NCBI GenBank assembly: GCA_035540635.1
Contig: DATLGH010000003.1
Location: 80,434 to 144,433, forward strand
Source: Egibacteraceae bacterium
GTDB taxonomy: Bacteria > Actinomycetota > Nitriliruptoria > Euzebyales > Egibacteraceae
Length of the DNA stretch: 64,000 nucleotides
Direction: 5' to 3'
The stretch's first letter is position 1; each line of letters begins with the position of its first letter. Shown here in pieces: positions 26,383 through 33,144 of this stretch. Both the position numbers and the translations under genes were made by a program. The notes under the pieces were generated by a model. That model was given only the letters and a program-made list of their open reading frames with translations, was not told where the DNA came from and ran no database searches.

Positions 26383-26933
26383 CACCCGGCCGCGTCGGGC
26401 CGGCGCCGCACGACGATGGGCACCGGCGTGGCCGTGAGCCCCGGGATGGTCAGCTCGCCGCGGTAGCTGCGGTCGGCTTTCAGGTCCTCGCCGATGATCG
26501 CGGTCACCCGGACGAGCATCTGCTGGCCGGGTTCGAGGGTGACGACGGCGGGCTCGAACGCGAGCGGCGGGCGCACCTCGGCGCCGTCCTCGTCGGTGAA
26601 CGCCGACGCCGCCACCGGGGCGGAGACCGGCCCGTCGAGATCGTTCTCGACCAAGAACACGCCGAGGGCGGAGCCGCCCGCCTCGGCTTCCAGGACCATC
26701 GCGGCGACGGCCGGCGACTCCTCCGGGCGGGTCCGCTGGGGTGCCCGGGCCGGCGTCCCGCGAGCGGCCATGGAGCGAAGGTCGCCGAGGCGCACGGGCA
26801 GCCGCAGGTCGTCGGCGAGCTGGCGCAGCGTCCGCAGGTAGTCCACCGTGAGCTGCCCGAGCGCGCTGTAGTAGCGGGCGTTGGCCTCGGTGGCCCGGCG
26901 CACCGCCTCCTCAAGCGACAGCGCTTCCGCCAC
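26382..26933 (-). CDS. Unrecognised protein, N-terminal helices and C-terminal beta-sandwich (paralogue of the 30817-31335 product)
   Basis: The 183-residue protein begins with two long helices (about residues 5-55; EEAVRRATEANARYYSALGQ and a YLRTLRQLADDL segment). A region rich in beta strands follows from about 75 to 178 and ends in VTLEPGQQMLVRV and YRGELTIPG. The second half resembles the C-terminal part of the protein at 30817-31335, which has the same P-x3-L-x-P, Y-x-G-x-L-x-[IL]-P-G arrangement. No signal peptide or membrane helix is present. It sits between the Cys-rich protein and the methyltransferase in the isoprenoid-linked operon, five or fewer bases from each. Function unknown. 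Confidence 0.75.
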   Translation of the reverse strand: MAEALSLEEAVRRATEANARYYSALGQLTVDYLRTLRQLADDLRLPVRLGDLRSMAARGTPARAPQRTRPEESPAVAAMVLEAEAGGSALGVFLVENDLDGPVSAPVAASAFTDEDGAEVRPPLAFEPAVVTLEPGQQMLVRVTAIIGEDLKADRSYRGELTIPGLTATPVPIVVRRRPDAAG

Positions 26934-26936
26934 CGG

Positions 26937-27521
26937 TCAGCCCTGCCTCGGGCCCGAACCGCAGGGACGCTGGCAGTAGAAGTGGTCGTACCAGTGGTGC
27001 ACCTGGTCGGCGCAGTCGTCGACGCTGACCTCGTGGCACGAGTCGCCTCCGCGCCGGATGGTCGACACGGTCCAGCGGAGCACGTGCACGCGGCACCCGC
27101 GCACCCACACCGTGTGCGTGCGGTCTCCGGACGCCGCGTCGGTGGGTACGGCGGCCGACACGACGAACGTGGCGTCCTCGTACGGGTCGATCGTGGCCTT
27201 GGCGGGGTCGACCGTGACGCCGCTGCCCTTGACGTCGACGCCGACGGCCTGGGACGCCGGGCCGCAGTTCGTCACGGTGATGCGCAGGACGGCGGTGCCC
27301 CCGGGGCACACGTGGCTGCGCACGGGCCCTAGTCGCCGCGGATACCAGCACGGGTCGGGGATCTCGCAGCCGCAGCCGCCGGCCGCCCGCGCGAGCAGGG
27401 CGCCCGGGTCGGGCAGCACCACGCCCGACAGCAGGTCGCGTCCCAGGCGGGCGCTCCTCGTCAGCAGGTCGCCGACGGCCTCGGCCGCGCCGGCGAGCGT
27501 CGTGGGGCGCGTGGTGGTCAT
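26937..27521 (-). CDS. Unrecognised cysteine-rich beta-sandwich protein
   Basis: The 194-residue protein has about 50 helical residues (AAEAVGDLLTRSARLGRDLL), then GCGCEIPDPCWYPRR, a CARDB-like beta domain (GTAVLRITVTNCGP, later DATFVVSAAVP) and a C-terminal part with VDDCADQVHHWYDHFYC. There are ten cysteines and several histidines in the last 140 residues, suggesting metal binding or disulfides, yet no signal peptide. AAGGAG precedes the ATG at 27521. The start overlaps the stop of the upstream gene (ATGA). No named family is recognised. Confidence 0.7.
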   Translation of the reverse strand: MTTTRPTTLAGAAEAVGDLLTRSARLGRDLLSGVVLPDPGALLARAAGGCGCEIPDPCWYPRRLGPVRSHVCPGGTAVLRITVTNCGPASQAVGVDVKGSGVTVDPAKATIDPYEDATFVVSAAVPTDAASGDRTHTVWVRGCRVHVLRWTVSTIRRGGDSCHEVSVDDCADQVHHWYDHFYCQRPCGSGPRQG

Positions 27522-28231
27522 CGCGGCTGCTCCTTCGGTGGGGCCGGCTCCGCCTCGACGGTGATGGCGTAGGTCCAGCCGGCCAGGTGCCAGATGGCCG
27601 TGTAGGTGCGCCCGGGCTGCAGCCGGTCCGAGGCGCTCAGCGTGAGGGCGATCTCCGCCACGCCGCCGGGCTCGACGGGTCCTGCACCCTGGTCGACGCC
27701 GATGCGCAGCAGGCCGCCGTGCTCGCCGGCGAGGCCGTCCATCAGCCGGTCGAGGCGCGCGCTGCCCTTCGCCTTGTCGTCGCGGAGCGCCCCCCCGATG
27801 GCACGGTCTGCGCCGTCCACGGGGAAGAGGCCGACCGCGTCCGCGCGGGGCACCTCGACGGCGACGTTGCCCTCGTTCACGAGGGTCAGGCGCTCGGTCG
27901 CGCGTCCACCCGGCGCGACGCGGAGGCGCAGCTGCGCCGGGTACAGCTCGACCGCGCGGTTCGGCTCCACCTCGACGACCGCCGGGTAGCGCTCCTCCCC
28001 CGCCGTCAGGGTCCCCTCGTACATGCCCGCGGGGGTCGTCGTCGGCAGGGTGAGGCGCACGAGCGTGCCGGGGCCGCTCGGGGCTAGGAGGACGGCGACC
28101 GCCTCGGGGTCGGGCAGGTCGACCTCGAGCGCGAACGACGCCTCGCCGAGCGCGAGGGGGACGAAGGCCTCCACGGCGTCGGGCAGTCCCCGGAAGCGCA
28201 GCGGCCCGGTCCGGTTGGTCGCCGTGGCCAT
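27518..28231 (-). CDS. Unrecognised two-domain beta-sandwich protein
   Basis: The 237-residue protein seems to have two Ig-like or CARDB-like domains. The first ends in TLPTTTPAGMYEGTLTAG (about residues 60-80), which shares the P-A-G-x-Y-x-G-x-L ending seen in two other proteins of this operon. The second contains LRLRVAPGGRATERLTLVNE, the pattern of domains that follow NEW3/CARDB folds, and ends in WHLAGWTYAITVEAEP. There is no signal peptide. It begins three bases after the stop of the gene before it and overlaps the next by four bases. Confidence 0.7.
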   Translation of the reverse strand: MATATNRTGPLRFRGLPDAVEAFVPLALGEASFALEVDLPDPEAVAVLLAPSGPGTLVRLTLPTTTPAGMYEGTLTAGEERYPAVVEVEPNRAVELYPAQLRLRVAPGGRATERLTLVNEGNVAVEVPRADAVGLFPVDGADRAIGGALRDDKAKGSARLDRLMDGLAGEHGGLLRIGVDQGAGPVEPGGVAEIALTLSASDRLQPGRTYTAIWHLAGWTYAITVEAEPAPPKEQPR

Positions 28232-28234
28232 GGG

Positions 28235-28657
28235 TCAGCCCTCTCCGGGCTGCTCTGGGCCTGCGGGCTGGTCGACGTCGAGAACGCGGGTCCGGCTGGG
28301 CCCGCAGCGCTCGCAGGGATTCGGCCGGTAGGGCTCGGTGATGACCTGCGCCTCGCCGCACAGGCGCAGCGCGAGCAGTGGCAGTCCGAGCACCGACAAG
28401 CCGACGGTGAAGTCGGCCGGCAGGTGCCCGCGGATCGAGGGGAGCTCCTTGATGCGCAGGGACGCGTCGAGGGGGGTGAGCGTGAGCGTCACCGGGTTGA
28501 CGGTCACGGGGTTGAGGGTGACCGGGTCCACGCCCAGGCGGATCTTCGGGAGGGTGTCGACGTTGATGTGGAAGGTGCTGGGGATGCCGCTCACGCTGAC
28601 GGGCCCTATGGGCCCGGTGATCTTGCTCACGAACGGCTGTGGGATGCTCACACCCAC
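28235..28657 (-). CDS. Unrecognised protein with repeated P-V-T beta motif and a conserved Cys-rich end
   Basis: The 140-residue protein starts IPQPFVSKITGPIGPVSVSG. A short repeated strand motif follows around residues 45-62 (DPVTLNPVTVNPVTLTLTP), then LRIKELPSIRGHLPADF, a hydrophobic stretch (VGLSVLGLPLLALRL) and a distinctive CGEAQVITEPYRPNPCERCG ending before a polar tail. The combination looks like a real family I have seen as hypothetical proteins, but I cannot name it. The alternating pattern suggests a long beta-roll or a membrane-associated sheet. Confidence 0.7.
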   Translation of the reverse strand: MGVSIPQPFVSKITGPIGPVSVSGIPSTFHINVDTLPKIRLGVDPVTLNPVTVNPVTLTLTPLDASLRIKELPSIRGHLPADFTVGLSVLGLPLLALRLCGEAQVITEPYRPNPCERCGPSRTRVLDVDQPAGPEQPGEG

Positions 28658-28711
28658 CGGGCTTCCTTTCCCCGGGACGTCACCGCATCGTCCTCCGTGC
28701 CGGAATGTCCG

Positions 28712-29269
28712 TCAAGGCCGGGGTGGGTCGTCGCCGTCGGGGAGCAGGTCGAGGCGCTCGAGCAGCCTGTCCTCCGCCTCGGCACGGCCGCCCGGGTACC
28801 GCGTCGGGGGCCGCGGCGCGGGAGCGGTCGGGCGCCCCGCCCGACCGGGGTCCGAGCGGAAGTCGCGGGCCAGGTCCTGCAGCGCGGGGCTGCGGGCCGA
28901 TGCGTCGAGGAGGATCTCGATCGCCTGGAGCATCCGCACCGCGGCCTCGTCGGAGGCCTGCACGCGCAGGCGGCCGGTGAGGACCGCCTCCGTGACCTCG
29001 AGGTAGCCGTCGAGCAGGTGGAGCACCGTGGCCCGGTCGGTGGCGCCGTGCCCGTCGGGCTGCGCCCCCGCCGCGGCGGGCGCGGCGACGAGGCCGGCGG
29101 CCGTGAACGCCACGTCGACGGTCTCGTCGTCGAGGGTGATGCGCGCCTGCCGGGAGCCCACGACCGCACGCAGGCGCGCGAGCGCCGCCGCGTCCGCGTC
29201 GCCGAGGCGCCGCACGAGCTCGCCGACGTACTCCCCCAGCGTCCGGTGGGGCGGGCCGTCAGTCGACAT
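28712..29269 (-). CDS. SCP2-like sterol/lipid carrier protein
   Basis: The 185-residue protein has a helical start (LGEYVGELVRRLGDADAAAL), a strand stretch ARITLDDETVDVAFTAAG and the helix-strand order VLHLLDGYLEVTEAVLTGRL...DEAAVRMLQAIEILLDAS that resembles SCP2 sterol-transfer domains, where the pocket holds a lipid. The similarity is by pattern only. The ATG at 29269 lies inside the end of the CrtC-like gene (11-base overlap). In an operon with a prenyl synthase, a carrier for an isoprenoid is plausible. Confidence 0.55.
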   Translation of the reverse strand: MSTDGPPHRTLGEYVGELVRRLGDADAAALARLRAVVGSRQARITLDDETVDVAFTAAGLVAAPAAAGAQPDGHGATDRATVLHLLDGYLEVTEAVLTGRLRVQASDEAAVRMLQAIEILLDASARSPALQDLARDFRSDPGRAGRPTAPAPRPPTRYPGGRAEAEDRLLERLDLLPDGDDPPRP

Positions 29270-30257
29270 GCTCGAAGACCCCCAGACCCTCGGCGGACAG
29301 CTCCGTCCCGCCAACCCGCCCGCGGCAGCGGAACGTGCCGGGCAGCTCGTGGATGAACCCGTACCCGCGCCGGACGGGGTCGGCCGCGATGATCTGCCCC
29401 GCCCCGTCGACGCGGAAGTCGACGGCCACGTCGTCCCCGCCCTCGCGCGCCTCGATGCGCACGGACGCGGGCAGGTCGGGGGCCGCGCGGTCCTGGTGCA
29501 GCGCGGCCATCGCGCCGGGCAGCCGGCGCAGCGGCGCGGTCCAGCGGCCGTGCCTGCGCACCGTCACGCTCGACCCGACGAACGTCCGGCGGATCCCCGG
29601 CGCCCGCACGAGCAGGAGCGGGCGCCCGGGGCGGCGACGGGCCCGGTCGGTGGTGCGGGCGAGCACGATCGCCGGACCCTCGGGGGCGAGGAAGCTCCCC
29701 CAGTCCCAGCCGAGGTCCTCGCCCCAGTGCCAGCGGCCCCAGTTGTGGTCGTGGTAGCCGCTGGCTGCCTCGAGCGCCAGCGTCCGGTCGCCGACGCGGA
29801 CGGTGCCGGAGACGGCCAGCCGCGGCACGGCGTACCAGGCCACCCACCCGGGGCCGAGTGGCATCGGCGCGTCGGCGACGTGGGCGGGGCCGACGGCCAC
29901 GCCGGTGACGCGCACGTCCACCGCGTCGTCGCGCAGGCGGAGGGCGGCGTGCACCCGCCCCGTCGCGTGGTCGACGCCGAGCGCGGCGTCCTCGAGCGCG
30001 ATGCTCGCCGTGCCGAGCGTCGCCGCGGCGGCCTCGCGCACGATCACGCCTCCCGCCCAGCCGGCCCCCGGCAGGTGGACGAGCCCGGCGGCGGCGACCC
30101 GGGAGCGCGGGTCCCGGGGCGGCCCGTGCAGCGACACGTTCACCAGGCCGACGGCGCCGGCTGCGTGGTCGAACACGTTGAGGTGCAGCCACTCCTTGTA
30201 CGCGGCGGCTGCGGGGTCGGTCGGGTGCGGCGGGCGGAGGGGGTCGAGCGGGATCAC
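29259..30257 (-). CDS. CrtC/tocopherol cyclase-like lipocalin-fold protein
   Basis: The 332-residue protein carries the marker of the hydroxyneurosporene synthase (CrtC)/AttH-like group, SGYHDHNWGRWHWGEDLGW at about residues 165-185, between two beta-rich halves. CrtC hydrates carotenoids, and related proteins cyclise or modify prenyl chains. An early YKEWLHLNVFDHA and a late RRGYGFIHELPGTFRC complete the pattern. The GTG at 30257 overlaps the stop of the upstream gene (GTGA); the longer in-frame extension lies wholly inside that gene. With a prenyl synthase four genes upstream, it is the best candidate for the step that modifies the polyprenyl product. Confidence 0.75.
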   Translation of the reverse strand: MIPLDPLRPPHPTDPAAAAYKEWLHLNVFDHAAGAVGLVNVSLHGPPRDPRSRVAAAGLVHLPGAGWAGGVIVREAAAATLGTASIALEDAALGVDHATGRVHAALRLRDDAVDVRVTGVAVGPAHVADAPMPLGPGWVAWYAVPRLAVSGTVRVGDRTLALEAASGYHDHNWGRWHWGEDLGWDWGSFLAPEGPAIVLARTTDRARRRPGRPLLLVRAPGIRRTFVGSSVTVRRHGRWTAPLRRLPGAMAALHQDRAAPDLPASVRIEAREGGDDVAVDFRVDGAGQIIAADPVRRGYGFIHELPGTFRCRGRVGGTELSAEGLGVFEHVD

Positions 30258-30820
30258 CGCAGCAGGGGGCCCGACGCGAGGCCGGGTGCGCCACCGCCGG
30301 GGCGCACGCCCCGCGACGGCAGCGTCGGCGCGGCGATCGCCTCGACGGCCCGGCTGACCTCGACGCCGAACGCCCACATGCCGAGGAGGTAGTCGGCGAA
30401 CGTGGCGGGTGCCGGCGCGTCGTCCGTCTCCGCCCGCTCGGCGGGCAGCGGCAGGAGGGCGAGGGTCTCCTCGAGGTCGTCGGCCAGCAGGAGGGCGAGG
30501 TCGTTGCGGAGGTGGTCGAGCACCGGGCTCGGCGGCGCCTCCGCCATGCGGTCGATGCCCAGCGCCGCCCACACGGCCTCGCCGTTGCCCCCGATCCGGC
30601 CGGCGGTGATGGCCTCGTGCAGCCGCGCGCCCTCGGTCGAGCGCGCCACCTCCCGTCCGAGCGCGGCGAAGCCCGCGGTCAGCGAGCCGACCGCGTCGGC
30701 GCCCGACATCAGCCGCAGGCTCGCGAGGCGTGCGGCCAGCGACGCGACGAGGCTGACGGTCGTCCGCCCCGCCTCGCCGGGCACGTCGACGAGCAGGGCG
30801 CGGGGGGCATCGTCGGTCAC
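30254..30820 (-). CDS. Unrecognised alpha-helical protein
   Basis: The 188-residue protein is predicted almost wholly helical (SLVASLAARLASLRLMSG, DHLRNDLALLLADDLEETLALL, FADYLLGMWAFGVEVSRAVEAIA). It has no membrane segment, metal motif or known domain. The acidic and leucine-rich helices suggest a bundle that could dimerise or bind a partner in the operon. It overlaps the next gene by four bases at each end, so it is translated with both neighbours. Confidence 0.65.
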   Translation of the reverse strand: MTDDAPRALLVDVPGEAGRTTVSLVASLAARLASLRLMSGADAVGSLTAGFAALGREVARSTEGARLHEAITAGRIGGNGEAVWAALGIDRMAEAPPSPVLDHLRNDLALLLADDLEETLALLPLPAERAETDDAPAPATFADYLLGMWAFGVEVSRAVEAIAAPTLPSRGVRPGGGAPGLASGPLLR

Positions 30821-31335
30821 GCGCGAGCCTCCGTCGCGGGGTCGGCGGCGGGCTGCTCGGGCTCGACGTGCAGCCGCAGCGCGACGCCGGCGCTGCGGAA
30901 GCCGGGCAGGAGCAGGGCCCCGGAGTAGGTGCCGGCGGGCAGGTCGGCCGGGAGGGGCAGGCCGACCGCCATCGTCGCGACCTCGTCGGGGGCCAGGAGC
31001 AGCGACGGCGGGTCGATCTGCGCGTCGGGGAACCAGGTCGTGCCGTCGGGCGTGACGAGGGGGGATACGGTCGGGCTGACCATGCAGTGCGCCCGCTGGC
31101 GGTTCTCGATCTCGACCTCGACGCGGACGTCGCTCCCGGCGGAACCGGCCGCCTCGAGCGGCGCCCCGTCGGGCCGCAGGACCGTGCCGGGCACCGGTGG
31201 CGCGACCGCCGCCTGCATCCGCCGGAGGTAGCGCAGGGTCTCCTCCGCCAGGCGCGCCTGGAAGTCCGCCTGCAGCCGCAGGAGGTCGTGGAGTGGCCCG
31301 CCGTCGTCGTCCGAGGGCTCGTTGGTCACGCGCAA
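30817..31335 (-). CDS. Unrecognised protein, N-terminal helix and C-terminal beta-sandwich
   Basis: The 172-residue protein has an N-terminal helix (LLRLQADFQARLAEETLRYLRRM), a linker, and a beta domain from about residue 62 (VRVEVEIENRQRAHCMVSP, then PSLLLAPDEVATMAVGLPLP and PAGTYSGALLLPG). The layout repeats that of the 26382-26933 product, so the operon carries two versions of one architecture. The first codon is a TTG eight bases after a GATGAGG site; a GTG six bases further is an alternative. No signal peptide. Confidence 0.7.
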   Translation of the reverse strand: MRVTNEPSDDDGGPLHDLLRLQADFQARLAEETLRYLRRMQAAVAPPVPGTVLRPDGAPLEAAGSAGSDVRVEVEIENRQRAHCMVSPTVSPLVTPDGTTWFPDAQIDPPSLLLAPDEVATMAVGLPLPADLPAGTYSGALLLPGFRSAGVALRLHVEPEQPAADPATEARA

Positions 31336-31345
31336 GGGCTCGGCC

Positions 31346-32404
31346 TCATCTCATCCGCTCGATCACATAGTGCAGCATCTCGCGCAGGAACCGGCGGTCG
31401 TCCGAGTCGGGGGCGGACCCGAGCGCGCGGGCATCGGCCTCGAGCGCCCGCTCGCTGTACTCGCGGGCGATCCTGCGCCCGTGCCCGAGCGAGCCCGCCG
31501 CGACCATGGCGCGCAGCAGCCAGGCCACCTCGTCGGCGGGCTTCGCCTTGCGGGGGGTGTGCAGCAGCGTGAGCGCCCGGTCCCGGTCATCCGGTCCGGC
31601 GGTGCGGACGAAGTGCAGGAGCATCACGGTGCGCTTGCCCTCCAGCAGGTCCCCCGCGATCTCCTTGCCGTACAGCACCTCGTCGGCTTCGAGGTTCAGC
31701 AGGTCGTCCTGGACCTGGAACGCGATGCCGGCGAGGGAGCCCAGCTCGACGAGCGGCAGGAGCTCCTCGTCCAGCGGCGCTTCGGGCCCGGGCGGGCTGC
31801 CACAGATGACGCCGATACGCAGCGGTGCGATGACCGTGTACCAGCAGGTCTTCTTGTAGGCCATGCGCACGTAGGAGCGGTCCGTGAGGTCGAAGCGGTG
31901 CTCGGCGATCCAGCCCAGCTCGAGCGCCTGTCCCTCGGCGGACTCGCGCGCCATGCGCTCGACCTCGCGGAGCACGAGCAGCGCCTTGCGCATGCCGATC
32001 GCCGACACGTTCTCGAGCAGCGGGCCCATGGCGAGCACGTTCGTCGCGTCCCCCACGTTGACGGCCACGGGCGCCCCGTGCGAGCGCAGCATCGTGATCT
32101 TGCCCCGCCGGAACTCCGAGCCGTCCTCCACGTCGTCGTGCAGGAGGAAGGCGTTGTGGAACAGCTCGAGGGCGGTCGCCGACAGCAGGGCCTGCTCGGT
32201 GCGCCCGCCGACCGCGCGGCACGCGGCGAAGCAGATGGCCGGGCGCAGGCCCTTGCCCTCGCGGAAGGGGTAGTCGGCGAGGAGGTCGTAGAGCGGCCCG
32301 TACCCGGTACGCCGGCGCTCGGCGAAGATGCGCTCGAGCTCGGCCAGCACGTCGCGCCGGGCGTCGCCCAGCACCCGTTCGATCAAGGCCACGTCGTACG
32401 CCAC
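31346..32404 (-). CDS. Polyprenyl diphosphate synthase
   Basis: The 352-residue protein is an all-helical trans-prenyl transferase. The first aspartate-rich motif is LLHDDVEDGS (about residues 90-98) and the second is QVQDDLLNL (about 240), with GKGLRPAICF before the first and GKRTVMLLHF after the second. In the second motif the usual third aspartate is Asn. It should make a C15-C20 or longer prenyl diphosphate in the cytoplasm. The GTG at 32404 has GGGAGGG upstream. It leads a ten-gene minus-strand operon, so its product is probably the substrate for the CrtC-like protein and the methyltransferase further on. Confidence 0.92.
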   Translation of the reverse strand: MAYDVALIERVLGDARRDVLAELERIFAERRRTGYGPLYDLLADYPFREGKGLRPAICFAACRAVGGRTEQALLSATALELFHNAFLLHDDVEDGSEFRRGKITMLRSHGAPVAVNVGDATNVLAMGPLLENVSAIGMRKALLVLREVERMARESAEGQALELGWIAEHRFDLTDRSYVRMAYKKTCWYTVIAPLRIGVICGSPPGPEAPLDEELLPLVELGSLAGIAFQVQDDLLNLEADEVLYGKEIAGDLLEGKRTVMLLHFVRTAGPDDRDRALTLLHTPRKAKPADEVAWLLRAMVAAGSLGHGRRIAREYSERALEADARALGSAPDSDDRRFLREMLHYVIERMR

Positions 32405-32456
32405 TGACCCTCCCGGCGGCCCGCCGAGCCACCCCGGCCGGCGAACGGTTCAGTGT

Positions 32457-32476
32457 GGGCGGGGTCCGCCCCGCCC
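32457..32476 (-). promoter_or_regulatory. GC-rich hairpin in the leader of the polyprenyl synthase operon
   Basis: GGGCGGGG-TCCG-CCCCGCCC is a perfect 8-base-arm hairpin with a four-base loop, 53 bases before the first start codon of the operon. It could attenuate transcription or stabilise the messenger. No promoter could be picked out with confidence on this strand. Confidence 0.35.
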
Positions 32477-32559
32477 GCAAGGCGAGCCGTCCAAGAAGGT
32501 GCCGCAGGCGAACAGTCGATTCGGCGAGCACGCCGGCGGCAACGCAGTGCAGCGGAGTG

Positions 32560-32590
32560 TTGACATCCCGCCCGGCCAGGCGGATGGTAA
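32560..32590 (+). promoter_or_regulatory. Possible promoter of the DsrE-like gene
   Basis: A perfect TTGACA (32560-32565) is followed 18-20 bases later by the TGGTAAGGT stretch, a poor -10. The gene starts at 32637 with a GGGAGGTG ribosome site. Confidence 0.35.
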
Positions 32591-32636
32591 GGTCGCCGGG
32601 GGTTGCGGCGAGGGGCCCAAGCGGGAGGTGAACAGC

Positions 32637-32998
32637 ATGGCGAAGCTGCTGTTTGCAGGAACTTCCGCCTCCGACGATCCCACCCGTGCTGCCCTGCCCT
32701 TCCTCGGGGCGAAGGGTGGCGGGAATCGGGCCACGAGGCGGAGATCTTCCTCATGGGAGAGGCCGTGTACCTGATGAAGACGGAGGTCGCCGACGCCTGC
32801 AACCCGGTCGGCTGGCCGAACGTTGGTGAAGTACTTCGCGAGGTCGTCGACAACGGCGTCCCCGTGTACGTCTGAGGGGGCTGCGCAGCTGCCCGTGCGG
32901 TGGCCGAAGCAGACCTTGAAGGCAAGAACGCTCAGTTCACGAGTCCGGCCGAGTTCGCAGACCACTGCGCGCAGGCCGACAACGTCATCACAATCTGA
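32637..32998 (+). pseudogene. DsrE-like sulfur-relay protein with one frameshift and an in-frame TGA (possible selenocysteine)
   Basis: Pieces in two frames form one DsrE-like protein of about 120 residues: MAKLLFAGTSASDDPTRAALPFL, then after a one-base loss in a G run near 32715 GHEAEIFLMGEAVYLMKTEV and VLREVVDNGVPVYV. The codon after VPVYV is TGA (32873-32875), and the same frame goes on GGCAAARAVAEADLEGKNAQF to a second TGA at 32996. Conserved sequence on both sides of the TGA, in the context x-G-G-C, suggests UxxC (selenocysteine in place of a CxxC cysteine), or else a nonsense mutation. The frameshift argues for caution. DsrE proteins carry persulfide sulfur. Confidence 0.55.
32888..32904 (+). 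other. Hairpin after the in-frame TGA, candidate bacterial SECIS
   Basis: GCTGCC pairs with GGTGGC (two G-U pairs) around loop CGTGC, starting 12 bases after the TGA. The loop starts 18 bases after it and has G in its second position. This roughly meets the usual description of bacterial SECIS elements. It is short and may be chance in GC-rich sequence. Confidence 0.25.
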
Positions 32999-33144
32999 GC
33001 TGGTCCTCCCCGCCCGCTCCCGGTCCACCTCCGTCAACCTGCGAGCGCCTGAACACGGTTCCGGGACAAGTGAGAGGGGAGCCCAACAGGCCCTTCGCCT
33101 GCGTGGTTGCCCCATCCACCCGCGCCGGGTGTCGCTCGCCAGCA

